Below are positions 54,902-63,339 of a stretch of DNA of 64,000 nt, piece by piece. A program made the position numbers and the translations under genes. Each line of letters opens with the position of its first letter. Within the stretch, counting starts at the first letter, position 1. The notes below the pieces were generated by a model. The model was not told the DNA's origin and ran no database searches. It worked only from the letters and a program-made list of their open reading frames with translations. The DNA is from NP936 sp002726085 (GTDB lineage Bacteria > Acidobacteriota > Vicinamibacteria > Vicinamibacterales > UBA8438), in contig DASCQF010000110.1 of assembly GCA_036012905.1 (NCBI GenBank), forward strand, positions 1 through 64,000, given 5' to 3'.

Positions 54902-56443
54902 ATGACTGACGCAATCAGATGCGGCATTGTCGCCATTATTGGGTGTCTGGTGCTGCTGGCGGCTGGCGGCGCCTGGGCCCAAGAGCGACGTGCGCCCTCT
55001 CGGCTCCTGCCGCTGGAGACGCTCTGGACCACTCCGCTCCCCGCCGCTCCCGCCGAGGCGCCTGTCTACGAGGCCGACCACGTGTTCGTCCCGCTACGGG
55101 ACGGTCAGGTCGCGGCCGTGAATTTGGCCGACGGTGAAGTCGTCTGGCAGATGCCGCAAGACATGGTCGGGCGCCCTGCCGCCGGGGACGCACTGCTCTT
55201 TGTTGCAACCAGCGACGAGTTGCGTGCGCTCGACATCGCCACCGGCCTGGCCCGATGGTCAATTCCGCTCGAGGCGCCGCTCTCAGCTCCGCTGGTGTGG
55301 AACACCGGCTGGCTGATCGCTGCCCTCGACACACAGACGTTGCTCGCGCTCCGGGCCGAGACCGGCGAAACGATTTGGCGTCGGGACATGGACGGCGGCA
55401 TTCACGTCGCTCCGTCACTGGCCGGAGACCGGATGTATGTGTCGCTCGACAACGGCGGTATTGTGGCGTTGGCGCTCATGAGCGGTGACTCGGTCTGGGA
55501 GCAACGTTTGGAGGGAGCGCCAGCCGAGATTCTACCGCTCGACGACCTGTTTGTCGGCGCCGCAGACAACCATTTCTATTGCCTATCGGAGCTCGATGGC
55601 ACGATCAAGTGGCGCAAGCGTACGGGAGGCGACGTCGTCGGCTTGCCAGCCGTTGACGAGAAGCGCGTGTATTTCACCTCACTCGACAACATGCTCCGGG
55701 CACTGAACCGGACAAACGGCGTGCAGCAGTGGCGCCAAACGCTCACGGCCCGGCCCACTGCAGGACCGAGTCATACCGGCGGCCTGCTCGTTCTGGGTGG
55801 CCTGAGCCAGGACCTCCGCTTCTTCGATCCGGTCGACGGCGTCCCCTATGGAGACATCTCCGCGCCATCCGAGTTGGCGTTTCCGCCAACGAGCATCTCG
55901 ACACCCGCAGACGGGCCGGTCCTGATCACGGTCACCGGCGATGGTCGGCTCCGGGCGCTAGGTCGCGCCACCGGACCGAGCCAGCGCGACCTCGCTACGC
56001 TGACCTTCCCAGGTGCCAAGACTGATTTTGACACTGCCACGGACGATGCCCAGCCGGTCGGTGGCGGCACAGCAGACACGACGACGGCGACCGTCTCGGC
56101 GCCGGTCGACGGCGGAACAACGGACCCGACGACGGCGACCCCGGCTGTCCCGGCGGCGGTCGACATCGAGAGTGGCGTCTCGCCCACCGAGCGACAGACG
56201 GTCGGAGGCGAGTATGCCATCCAGGTGGCAGCACTCATAGATGGCGCGAGCGCGACCGCCCTGCTCGGGCGCCTGATCGAGCAGGGGTACGCCGCCTATG
56301 TGCTCGAGCCACGGCCCGGTGAGGAGCCGTCACTCTATCGCGTCCGGATCGGAGACTTTCCTAATCGATCCGCCGCCGAAGCAGTAGGTCGTCAGGTCGA
56401 GGATGACCAGGACGTCGAGTGGTTTGTCGTGTTGCTGCCCTGA
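54902..56443 (+). CDS. PQQ-type beta-propeller protein with C-terminal SPOR domain
   Basis: 513 residues from ATG 54902 with a signal peptide (IVAIIGCLVLLAAGGAWAQ). PQQ/BamB-like repeats run from about residue 40 to 370: VYEADHVFVPLRDGQVAAVNLADGEVVWQM, LRALDIATGLARWSIPL, LLALRAETGETIWRRDM, FYCLSELDGTIKWRKRTG. A Thr/Ala-rich linker (about 380-430) leads to a SPOR domain (GEYAIQVAALIDGASATALLGRLIEQGYAAYVLEP ... YRVRIGDFPNRSAAEAVGRQV), which binds denuded septal peptidoglycan in characterised proteins. BamB-like assembly factor or division-site scaffold; inferred. Divergent from guaA; kinase gene 226 nt downstream. Confidence 0.82.
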   Translation: MTDAIRCGIVAIIGCLVLLAAGGAWAQERRAPSRLLPLETLWTTPLPAAPAEAPVYEADHVFVPLRDGQVAAVNLADGEVVWQMPQDMVGRPAAGDALLFVATSDELRALDIATGLARWSIPLEAPLSAPLVWNTGWLIAALDTQTLLALRAETGETIWRRDMDGGIHVAPSLAGDRMYVSLDNGGIVALALMSGDSVWEQRLEGAPAEILPLDDLFVGAADNHFYCLSELDGTIKWRKRTGGDVVGLPAVDEKRVYFTSLDNMLRALNRTNGVQQWRQTLTARPTAGPSHTGGLLVLGGLSQDLRFFDPVDGVPYGDISAPSELAFPPTSISTPADGPVLITVTGDGRLRALGRATGPSQRDLATLTFPGAKTDFDTATDDAQPVGGGTADTTTATVSAPVDGGTTDPTTATPAVPAAVDIESGVSPTERQTVGGEYAIQVAALIDGASATALLGRLIEQGYAAYVLEPRPGEEPSLYRVRIGDFPNRSAAEAVGRQVEDDQDVEWFVVLLP

Positions 56444-56669
56444 CACATTCCAGAATCTATTCCAGTTACGGCGGATCCTCATCGGGCATCCACTTTGCAC
56501 CGGTCTGGCGCCAGCCAGGCCACCCGCCGCGTGTCTGCATCGGAGTCTCGCACGTGGAGGAGACGGGTTGCCGCTGTTCGCTCGGGGGCGACGCCTGTAT
56601 GCTGGCCACGATGGACACGCAGTACGCCACGCGCAACGACACCAGCGCTGTCTCCGGGAGAACCGCCAG

Positions 56670-59600
56670 GTGACACCTGTCCTCATCTGGCGTCGAGTGT
56701 TGGTCACCGGCGGCGTGGCCGCGGCTCTGGTTTTGACGGTCGGTGGTGCGGCGGAGCTGGTGCAGATCGGGCAGACCGACGCCGACGCGCGGGCCCGCGC
56801 CGAGCGGGAGATTCAGGAGTTCATAGAAGACGTTGACCGCTCGCTGAACAGCATTGCGCAGGTTCTCGCTGGGCGGGCCGACGTGCGGAGCGGCATGACG
56901 GGCGACCGACCAGCGGTGCGCCGTCTCTTCGAAGTTGTGCGCGGCGCGGCCGAGGCTCAGTCGGTCCCCGAACTCTCCATCACCATTTACGACGCGCGCG
57001 GCGCACCCAGGGCCTGGCATGGCCGTCCTGCCGAGCTTGCGCGGGTCCGTGTGCAAGCAGGTTCTGCGCGCTTCGTCACAGCTGCACCGACCGGGCTCCG
57101 GATGGTTCATATCGAGCCGATCGTCGACGCGCAAGATGCCGTGTCGGGTGGGACTCCGCGGCGCATCGGGTCAGTGGTCGTCGAGCAATTGCTCTCCCCT
57201 CCAGGCGCCGACATGGCGCCGGACCGGAGCTTCGTGCTCGACACCGTTGCTGGCCGCACCAGCCTGCGCGCGCTCGACGGCGATACCCCGCAGAACAGCC
57301 CCGTTTCGTACTTCGAGGTAACCGGTCAAGATGGTCGGCCATTGGTCGAAGCGTCGATCAGCCTTGACGAGATTGCCCGGACACGCACTCGATGGCGCGC
57401 CCGCGTGGTGGCGCTCTTTCTCCTCATCCTGGCCATCACGACCTGTGCGGTGGGGGCTCTCACTCTGGCTCGGCCGGCAATCGGTCGCCACATCCGGAGG
57501 TTCGCGCTGCTGGCCCTCGCTGCATTCGTCGCCCGCGGACTACTTTGGCTTGCCTGCACACCGGGGCTGTTGGACCTCTCGCTGCTGTCGTCTGAGGCGT
57601 ATCAGGCGCTTCACGGGCCCGGGCTCACCCGGACTCCGGTCGACCTGCTGCTGACGGCGGCGCTCGCCGCGGTCCTCGTGGTCCTGATTGCCGACACCGT
57701 CAACCGCAAACGGTGGGCGACGCGGAGCCGGCGTCACATCGGCCCGTCCGGACCACCCGCTGTGGCGATGTGGCAGGTGGGCGTCGTGACGCTCGTATCA
57801 CTGCTCCTGGTGGGTCAGTACCAGATTCTGCGCGACACCGTGACCGGTGCGACGGTCGACCTTTCGCACACGGCACTCCAGCCGTTCGACACCGCCCGCG
57901 TGTCGTTGCAACTGGCTCTGGTCCTGACGAGCGCGGCCACCGTCTGGGCCGTCGGCTTGATCTTTGGCGCAAGTCTCGCCCGGTGGCCGATGCGCCTCCA
58001 ACACCGACGCCCGTGGCTCATTGCCGTGCTGGGCTCGGTGCCCGCCGCGCTGGCGATCGCCCCCGGATGGGCTCCGCTCTGGCCGTCGGTGCTGACCACG
58101 ACACTAGGACTGATGTTGGCCGTCCGGTGGCGTCGCGCCGTGACCTGGTTCCGCCACACCGACCCGCTGGCGCGCATATTGGCGACCTTGTGCGCCGTCC
58201 TGCTTCCAGCGTTGCCCCTCTATGTGGCGCTCGTCGAGTTGACCGACGACGCCAAGCACCGGTTGCTCGAGACTCGCTACGCCGAGCAGGCGGCTCAGCA
58301 CCCGCAGGATCTGCAGGCCCAGCTGAGTCGTACGCTGGAACAGATTGACGCGATCAGCGATCTGGGAGGGATGACCGTCTCGTCGGGCGAGGCCGACGGC
58401 GCGCCAGTCGACACGGACCGCGCGTTCGGTATCTGGCAGCAAACGGCGCTGGCCGAGTCGCGCCTGACCTCGGCGGTCGAGCTGTATGGTGGCGACGGGG
58501 CCCTGAACAGCCGCTTCGCGCTGAACATTCCGGAGTACGCCGTTACGCCGTTGCGTTGGACCGGGACAGGATGCGAATGGGAGGTCTTTGGCGAAGGGCT
58601 GCCATTTGGGGCCGAGGAGCGGCGAATGCTGCACGCCGAGCGTGGACTCTGCGTGACTGGACCGGACGGGGCACCCGCACCCGCCGGCGCCGTCGTGGTG
58701 CACGTGGCTCAGGTCGACTACGAGTCGTTGTCGTTCATTGCCTCGCGTAACCCCTATGTCGAGTTGTTCGAGCGCGGCGCCGCCCCACCGTTGCCTGGCG
58801 CGCCAGGTCACGAGGTCGAGCTGGTGATCTACGGGTGGGGACGCCAGCCGACCTTCGTCTCGAGCCAGACCGCGTGGGCGATCGACGAGACGCTGTTTCA
58901 GCGAATCTACGTCTCGCGGGAGCGATTCTGGACGCGTCTCACGAAGGACTCCACGCTCTATGACGTGCTCATCTCCAACAACCGAGCCGGTGTCTACATG
59001 CTCGGATACCCCATCCACACGCGGTTCGACCATCTTCTTCATCTCTCGGAGTTCGCCATCTTGGTGCTCGCGGCATTCGCGCTGGTGCTCGTCGGCGTCG
59101 TGCTTGGCGGGCTCGTCTTGCCAGGCCTGCGTGGTCAGCTTGCGTTTCGCGAGGTTCGTGCGCGCTTCGCGCTCAAGTTGCAGTTGTGGTTCCTCGGAGT
59201 CGCCACTGCGCCGGTCGTGGTCGTGGCCGTGCTGATCCAAGGGTATTTCGCGGGCCAATTGCTCGCCGACGTCGAGGCCCGCGCTGCCCGTACCGCCGCG
59301 GTTGCCCAGAGCGTCATCGAGGAATCCGCGGTGCTTCAGCCGGTAGACGGACAGCTCATCACCCCGTTCACCGATGACGCACTGGTCTGGATCAGCCAGG
59401 TTCTTGGCCAGGACGTCAACATTTTCGACGGACCTCAGCTCGTGGCGACGAGTGAACGGGACATCTACGCCTCGGGTCTGCTGCCGACGCGCACCCCCGA
59501 CATGGTCTATCGCGCCATCGCTCTCGAGCAGCTCCCGAGCTTCGTGGGCGAGGACGCCATTGGGGCACTTCGGTATCAGCTGGCAGCCGCCCCGATCCGA

Positions 59601-60665
59601 GCAGGGGGGCGGGATGCGATCCTGACCGTGCCGCTCGCCTCGCGACAACAGGAGATCGAGAGCCAGATCGACGAGTTGAATCGAAGAGTCACGGGGTCGG
59701 CGCTTTTCGTCGCAGCGGTGGTCGGGTTCATCGGCTGGGCCATTGCCCGTAGCATCGCGAACCCGGTGAAGCGACTGACCCGCGCCACGAGCCGTGTCGC
59801 GCGCGACGAGTCCTATGCACCGGTGTCGGCCCGGCGCGCGGAGCAGCTGCGGAAACGGGTGGCGGATCTCTCGGCAGACGAGCTGGAAGTCCTGGAGGCG
59901 GACTTCAACAAGATGGCAGTCGAACTCGATGCCCAACGTCGGCAGCTCGAACGGACCCACCGGCTCGAGGCGTGGACCGAGATGGCCCGCCAGGTGGCCC
60001 ACGAAATCAAGAACCCGCTGACCCCCATCCAGTTGAGCGCAGAGCACCTGTTGCGCGTGCACAGCGACCGCGGGGCGCCGCTCTCACCCGTACTGCAAGG
60101 GTGCGTTGATTCAATCTTGAAACAGGTTCGGATTCTGCGGCAGATTGCATCGGAATTCTCGAGCTACGCCTCATCGCCTGTCGCCGATCGCGTCCCAGTC
60201 GAGCTCGCGACTCTCATTGAGGAGATTGTCGGACCCTACCGTCCCGGATTGGCGGGCCGCATCCGCATGTCTGTCGAGCTGCCGCCGAGTCTCCCGGCGC
60301 TCCGCCTCGACCCGAGGCTCATGCAGCGGGCGTTGACCAACATCATCGAAAACGCGTTGCACGCGATGCCGAACGATGGGGCGCTGTCGGTCCGGGTGCT
60401 TCAGCATGGCGGCCACGTGCAGCTCGTCGTGGCCGACACCGGTGTCGGTCTCGAGGCGGAGGTACTGGCTCGTATTTTCGAGCCCTATTTCTCGACGAAG
60501 GTGACCGGCACCGGCCTGGGAATGGCAATCGCAAAGCGTAACGTCGAGCTGAATGGCGGCACCATCCAGGTCACGAGCGAGCCGTCGCAGGGTACCACGG
60601 TGACGCTTACGTTGCCGCTCCCTGAGGGAACCAGCGAAGTCGAGTCGGACGCGAAGCCTCGCTAG
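56670..60665 (+). CDS. large NtrY-like membrane sensor histidine kinase
   Basis: 1331 residues from GTG 56670 (GGGAGAACC upstream); the open frame reaches 56403 but runs back through the previous gene's end. Layout: membrane helix (VLVTGGVAAALVLTVGGAAEL), an extracytoplasmic region of about 200 residues, a block of six or so helices, a second extracytoplasmic part (about 530-780), two more helices, a third sensor segment, a last helix (SALFVAAVVGFIGWAIARSIANPV), HAMP, and the kinase core: phosphoacceptor His1111 in RQVAHEIKNPLTPIQLSAEHLL, N-box NIIENALHAMPNDG, G1 VADTGVGLE, G2 GTGLGMAIAKRNVELNGG. The core matches NtrY. Typical NtrY proteins are 700-760 residues. No response regulator is adjacent; its stop abuts the pssA stop. 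Confidence 0.88.
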   Translation: MTPVLIWRRVLVTGGVAAALVLTVGGAAELVQIGQTDADARARAEREIQEFIEDVDRSLNSIAQVLAGRADVRSGMTGDRPAVRRLFEVVRGAAEAQSVPELSITIYDARGAPRAWHGRPAELARVRVQAGSARFVTAAPTGLRMVHIEPIVDAQDAVSGGTPRRIGSVVVEQLLSPPGADMAPDRSFVLDTVAGRTSLRALDGDTPQNSPVSYFEVTGQDGRPLVEASISLDEIARTRTRWRARVVALFLLILAITTCAVGALTLARPAIGRHIRRFALLALAAFVARGLLWLACTPGLLDLSLLSSEAYQALHGPGLTRTPVDLLLTAALAAVLVVLIADTVNRKRWATRSRRHIGPSGPPAVAMWQVGVVTLVSLLLVGQYQILRDTVTGATVDLSHTALQPFDTARVSLQLALVLTSAATVWAVGLIFGASLARWPMRLQHRRPWLIAVLGSVPAALAIAPGWAPLWPSVLTTTLGLMLAVRWRRAVTWFRHTDPLARILATLCAVLLPALPLYVALVELTDDAKHRLLETRYAEQAAQHPQDLQAQLSRTLEQIDAISDLGGMTVSSGEADGAPVDTDRAFGIWQQTALAESRLTSAVELYGGDGALNSRFALNIPEYAVTPLRWTGTGCEWEVFGEGLPFGAEERRMLHAERGLCVTGPDGAPAPAGAVVVHVAQVDYESLSFIASRNPYVELFERGAAPPLPGAPGHEVELVIYGWGRQPTFVSSQTAWAIDETLFQRIYVSRERFWTRLTKDSTLYDVLISNNRAGVYMLGYPIHTRFDHLLHLSEFAILVLAAFALVLVGVVLGGLVLPGLRGQLAFREVRARFALKLQLWFLGVATAPVVVVAVLIQGYFAGQLLADVEARAARTAAVAQSVIEESAVLQPVDGQLITPFTDDALVWISQVLGQDVNIFDGPQLVATSERDIYASGLLPTRTPDMVYRAIALEQLPSFVGEDAIGALRYQLAAAPIRAGGRDAILTVPLASRQQEIESQIDELNRRVTGSALFVAAVVGFIGWAIARSIANPVKRLTRATSRVARDESYAPVSARRAEQLRKRVADLSADELEVLEADFNKMAVELDAQRRQLERTHRLEAWTEMARQVAHEIKNPLTPIQLSAEHLLRVHSDRGAPLSPVLQGCVDSILKQVRILRQIASEFSSYASSPVADRVPVELATLIEEIVGPYRPGLAGRIRMSVELPPSLPALRLDPRLMQRALTNIIENALHAMPNDGALSVRVLQHGGHVQLVVADTGVGLEAEVLARIFEPYFSTKVTGTGLGMAIAKRNVELNGGTIQVTSEPSQGTTVTLTLPLPEGTSEVESDAKPR

Positions 60666-61475
60666 CTACCCAGCCTGCGCTGTCGGCGGCTCGGCGGTGG
60701 CATGACCGTCCCCTCTGCCGCGCCGGCTGGTCGGTCGTCGCACTCGCCCGAGCACGAACCCGATCGGTCCGGAGACGAGATAGCAATAGGCCATGACGAA
60801 GAGGACTAGCTCCGGTTGCACGGCGATTGCCGCAATGAGGACGGCAAACTGGAGCAGCACGAGGTAGGAACGACGCGGACTCAGTGTGAGGGCCCCGAAG
60901 CTGCGGAACCGGACGAGGCTGACCATCATGAGCGCCGGCACGAGCACCATGGTCAGCGCGACGACCGGGGCCTGCGGTATACCGAACCCGTCTGGCCATG
61001 CGAAGACGGTCGCGGCGAGCACCCCGGCCGCCGCCGGGCTCGGCATCCCGACGAAGTACCGCTTGTCCTGGTTCCCAGACTGAACGTTGAAACGGGCCAG
61101 ACGCAGCGCCGTGGCCGTGACATACAGGAAACCCACCGCCCAGCCGAGACGACCGAGCGGTTCGAGTCCCCAGGCGAAGACCAAAACGGCGGGCGCGACC
61201 CCGAACGAGGTCACGTCAGCCAGTGAGTCGAACTCGCCGCCAAACTCACTGGCTGCGTCGGCCAGCCGGGCGATGAAGCCATCCAAGACGTCCAAGAGGG
61301 TCGCGACACCGATGAAGACCGCCGCCGTCGCGTAGTCGTCCCGCATCGCATAGACGATGCACGCGTATCCACAGAACAAGTTGCCGACGGTGAACAGACT
61401 CGGCAGTAGATAGACGCTCCGTCGAAAGCGCCGTGTCCTGCGTTTACCCCGCAACACCGCAAGCACTCTGGCCAT
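60666..61475 (-). CDS. pssA: CDP-diacylglycerol-serine O-phosphatidyltransferase
   Basis: 269 residues. CDP-alcohol phosphotransferase motif DVLDGFIARLADAASEFGGEFDSLAD (DG-x2-AR-x8-G-x3-D-x3-D), with 6-8 membrane helices and a basic N-terminus. Makes phosphatidylserine, the substrate of the Psd encoded 18 nt upstream. Confidence 0.94.
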   Translation of the reverse strand: MARVLAVLRGKRRTRRFRRSVYLLPSLFTVGNLFCGYACIVYAMRDDYATAAVFIGVATLLDVLDGFIARLADAASEFGGEFDSLADVTSFGVAPAVLVFAWGLEPLGRLGWAVGFLYVTATALRLARFNVQSGNQDKRYFVGMPSPAAAGVLAATVFAWPDGFGIPQAPVVALTMVLVPALMMVSLVRFRSFGALTLSPRRSYLVLLQFAVLIAAIAVQPELVLFVMAYCYLVSGPIGFVLGRVRRPTSRRGRGDGHATAEPPTAQAG

Positions 61476-61493
61476 GATTGAGCCCTGTCCGAA

Positions 61494-62144
61494 TCAGTTG
61501 GGACCGGCCGCCATCGCGTCGCCAAGCCGGGCCACTATCGTCTCGCCGGCCCGCACCCGGTCTCCCTTGGAGACGACCAGTGTCGCGCTGGTCGGCAAGT
61601 ACAAGTCCATTCGAGAACCAAACTTCATGATACCGAACCGTTGCCCGGTCTGCACCCTCGCCCCTCTGGCAACGCGGCAGACGACCCGCCGCGCCAGCGC
61701 GCCGACGATCTGACGGAACACGATGGTTTGACCTGCGTGATCCAGCCAGATCTCGTTTCGTTCATTCCGGGCGGCCGCCCCATCTCGGAATGCCGGCAGA
61801 AACGACCCGGGCACGTACTCGACCCGGGTCACCTGGCCGCCGATCGGCACACGGTTTACATGCACGTCGAGTGGGGAGAGAAAGATGCTGAGTTGTTGCC
61901 AGTCACCAGCCGGCGCTGCCTGCTCGTCGGCCGCGCCGGCATACAGCACGCGGCCGTCTGCCGGCGAGACGACGGCCTCTGGCGCCTGCGGGGGACAGCG
62001 GTCTGGATCGCGAAAGAAAAGCGCCACCCCGACGGCGAGACCGGTCAGCGGCAGGGCAGGGAGCGGGAACCCGGCCGCCAGGCTTACCGCAGCTGGGACG
62101 AAGGCGACTGCGATGAAAGGGAACCCGGCACTGTCGATGCGCAT
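61494..62144 (-). CDS. psd: phosphatidylserine decarboxylase
   Basis: 216 residues, short (archaeal/Acidobacteria-like) form. Two helices at the N-terminus, then VVSPADGRVLYAG, FLSPLDVHVNRVPIGGQV, and the self-cleavage site KFGSRMDLYLP where Ser becomes the pyruvoyl cofactor. Converts phosphatidylserine to phosphatidylethanolamine. First of psd-pssA. Confidence 0.93.
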   Translation of the reverse strand: MRIDSAGFPFIAVAFVPAAVSLAAGFPLPALPLTGLAVGVALFFRDPDRCPPQAPEAVVSPADGRVLYAGAADEQAAPAGDWQQLSIFLSPLDVHVNRVPIGGQVTRVEYVPGSFLPAFRDGAAARNERNEIWLDHAGQTIVFRQIVGALARRVVCRVARGARVQTGQRFGIMKFGSRMDLYLPTSATLVVSKGDRVRAGETIVARLGDAMAAGPN

Positions 62145-62476
62145 CGTTTTCCGGTGCCCGGCGCCAGCCTGGCGGTGTTGCTTCCTCGGTCACAGGCCAC
62201 CTGCCTGCTCCCTCCTCGCGCCTTGCCAGTCAGACGCCGGGCACCGGAAAACTGGCAACCAGCGGCTCGTCTCCTGGCGGTGTTGCTTCCTCGGTCACAG
62301 GCCACCTGCCTGCTCCCTCCTCGCGCCTTGCCAGTCAGACGCCGGGCACCGGAAAACTGGCAACCAGCGGCTCGTCTCCTGGCGATGTTGCTTCCTCGGT
62401 CACAGGCCACCTGCCTGCTCCCTCCTCGCGCCTTGCCAGTCAGACGCCGGGCGCCGGCCAACCAAGCGCGAGCAGG
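62145..62476. repeat. 105-bp tandem repeat filling the gap between DUF465 gene and psd
   Basis: Three units starting at 62171, 62276 and 62381 (the last about 80 bp), period 105 bp, nearly identical: each has GTTGCTTCCTCGGTCACAGG, CTGCTCCCTCCTCGCGCCTTG, CCAGTCAGACGCCGGGC and, in the first two, GGAAAACTGGCAACCAGCGG. Units are 35 codons long, which leaves open frames on both strands, but these are by-products. Related to the repeat at 40814-40995. Confidence 0.85.
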
Positions 62477-62710
62477 CTACGCGGTCTGGGGGTCTCTGTG
62501 GCGGCGCAGAATGCCCTGAATCTGGTCTTTCAGTTGCAGCTTTTGCTTTTTCAGCGTGACCTCTTCCGTCTGTTCCATTTCGGAGAGGTAGTTCTGGTGG
62601 GCAAGCACTTGGAGGCGCGTATCGAGCTCCTGATGCTGTTCGACGAGTTGGCGAAAGCCGTGGTCGGTCTGCAGGAGATGATCCTTCAATTGCTGTGTCT
62701 CAGTGGCCAT
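62477..62710 (-). CDS. DUF465 (YdcH-like) small coiled-coil protein
   Basis: 77 residues from ATG 62710 (AGGAGGTGGC upstream). Helical, heptad-like: LKDHLLQTDHGFRQLVEQHQELDTRLQVL ... LSEMEQTEEVTLKKQKLQLKDQIQGILRRHR. The QxLxLKDxI part near the end is typical of DUF465. Function unknown. Confidence 0.85.
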   Translation of the reverse strand: MATETQQLKDHLLQTDHGFRQLVEQHQELDTRLQVLAHQNYLSEMEQTEEVTLKKQKLQLKDQIQGILRRHRDPQTA

Positions 62711-62794
62711 GCCACCTCCTTGGCGTGCGGTGTCGGCCTGGCAGTGCTGATGCGGCGTTCCCGGCCGGAACGGTACCATAAGGGCAGGGGTCTT

Positions 62795-63339
62795 TCAAGA
62801 CGAAGGCGCTTCCGCTCGCGTATCGTCTGAGCGCTCGGAGGCGTCACCCTCGAGCCCGTGGCGCCAGTACACCAGGGCGTCCTCGACTGGGTCGGAATAG
62901 TAGCCCGGCCGCACGGCGGACCGGACGAACCCGGCCCGCTCATAGAGGCGCCTAGCCGCGACATTCGATTGCCGGACTTCGAGTGTGGCGGCCACCGCGC
63001 TCTCCTGTCCCGCCGTGTGCAGGAGAAAGGCGAGCAGCTTCGCGCCCAGCCCGCGCTGCCGCCACCGCGAACCAACCGCCACGACGTGGATAGGTAGCTC
63101 GTCGAGGTCCATCTGCCCACACAATAGGCCACGAGCCGATTCGCCGATCGGGCGACGAACGCCCGCGTGCCCGGTGCGCGCTCGCACGCTTCGACAAACA
63201 TGTCGCGGGTCCAGGACAGTGGAAACGACGCTGCCGCGATCTCCACCACCCCGGCGAGATCGCGCTGTGGGTCCATCGCTGCTATGAGGACGTCAGAGAT
63301 TTCCGAGTCGACGGCAGCCGAGACCACTGACCGGGTCAT
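62795..63339 (-). CDS. rimI: ribosomal-protein-alanine N-acetyltransferase RimI, frameshifted
   Basis: GNAT acetyltransferase. The N-terminal part (VVEIAAASFPLSWTRDMFVEACERAPGTRAFVARSANRLVAYCVG) reads in the frame starting at 63339; the rest (QMDLDELPIHVVAVGSRWRQRGLGAKLLAFLLHTAGQ, then VRQSNVAARRLYERAGFV) is one frame over and ends at 62795. Adding one C at plus 63116-63118 (CCC) gives a 181-residue RimI with the acetyl-CoA motif RQRGLGAKL intact. The start overlaps the tsaB stop as ATGA. Probably a real gene with a sequencing error, or a recent mutation. Confidence 0.75.

Noticed and set aside
58104..60062. 652-residue minus-strand open frame opposite the kinase
   Set aside because: Shadow frame; the plus-strand frame has HAMP and HisKA motifs in the same bases.
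62171..62460. CRISPR array
   Set aside because: Units are tandem without spacers of unique sequence, 105 bp long, and there are no cas genes.
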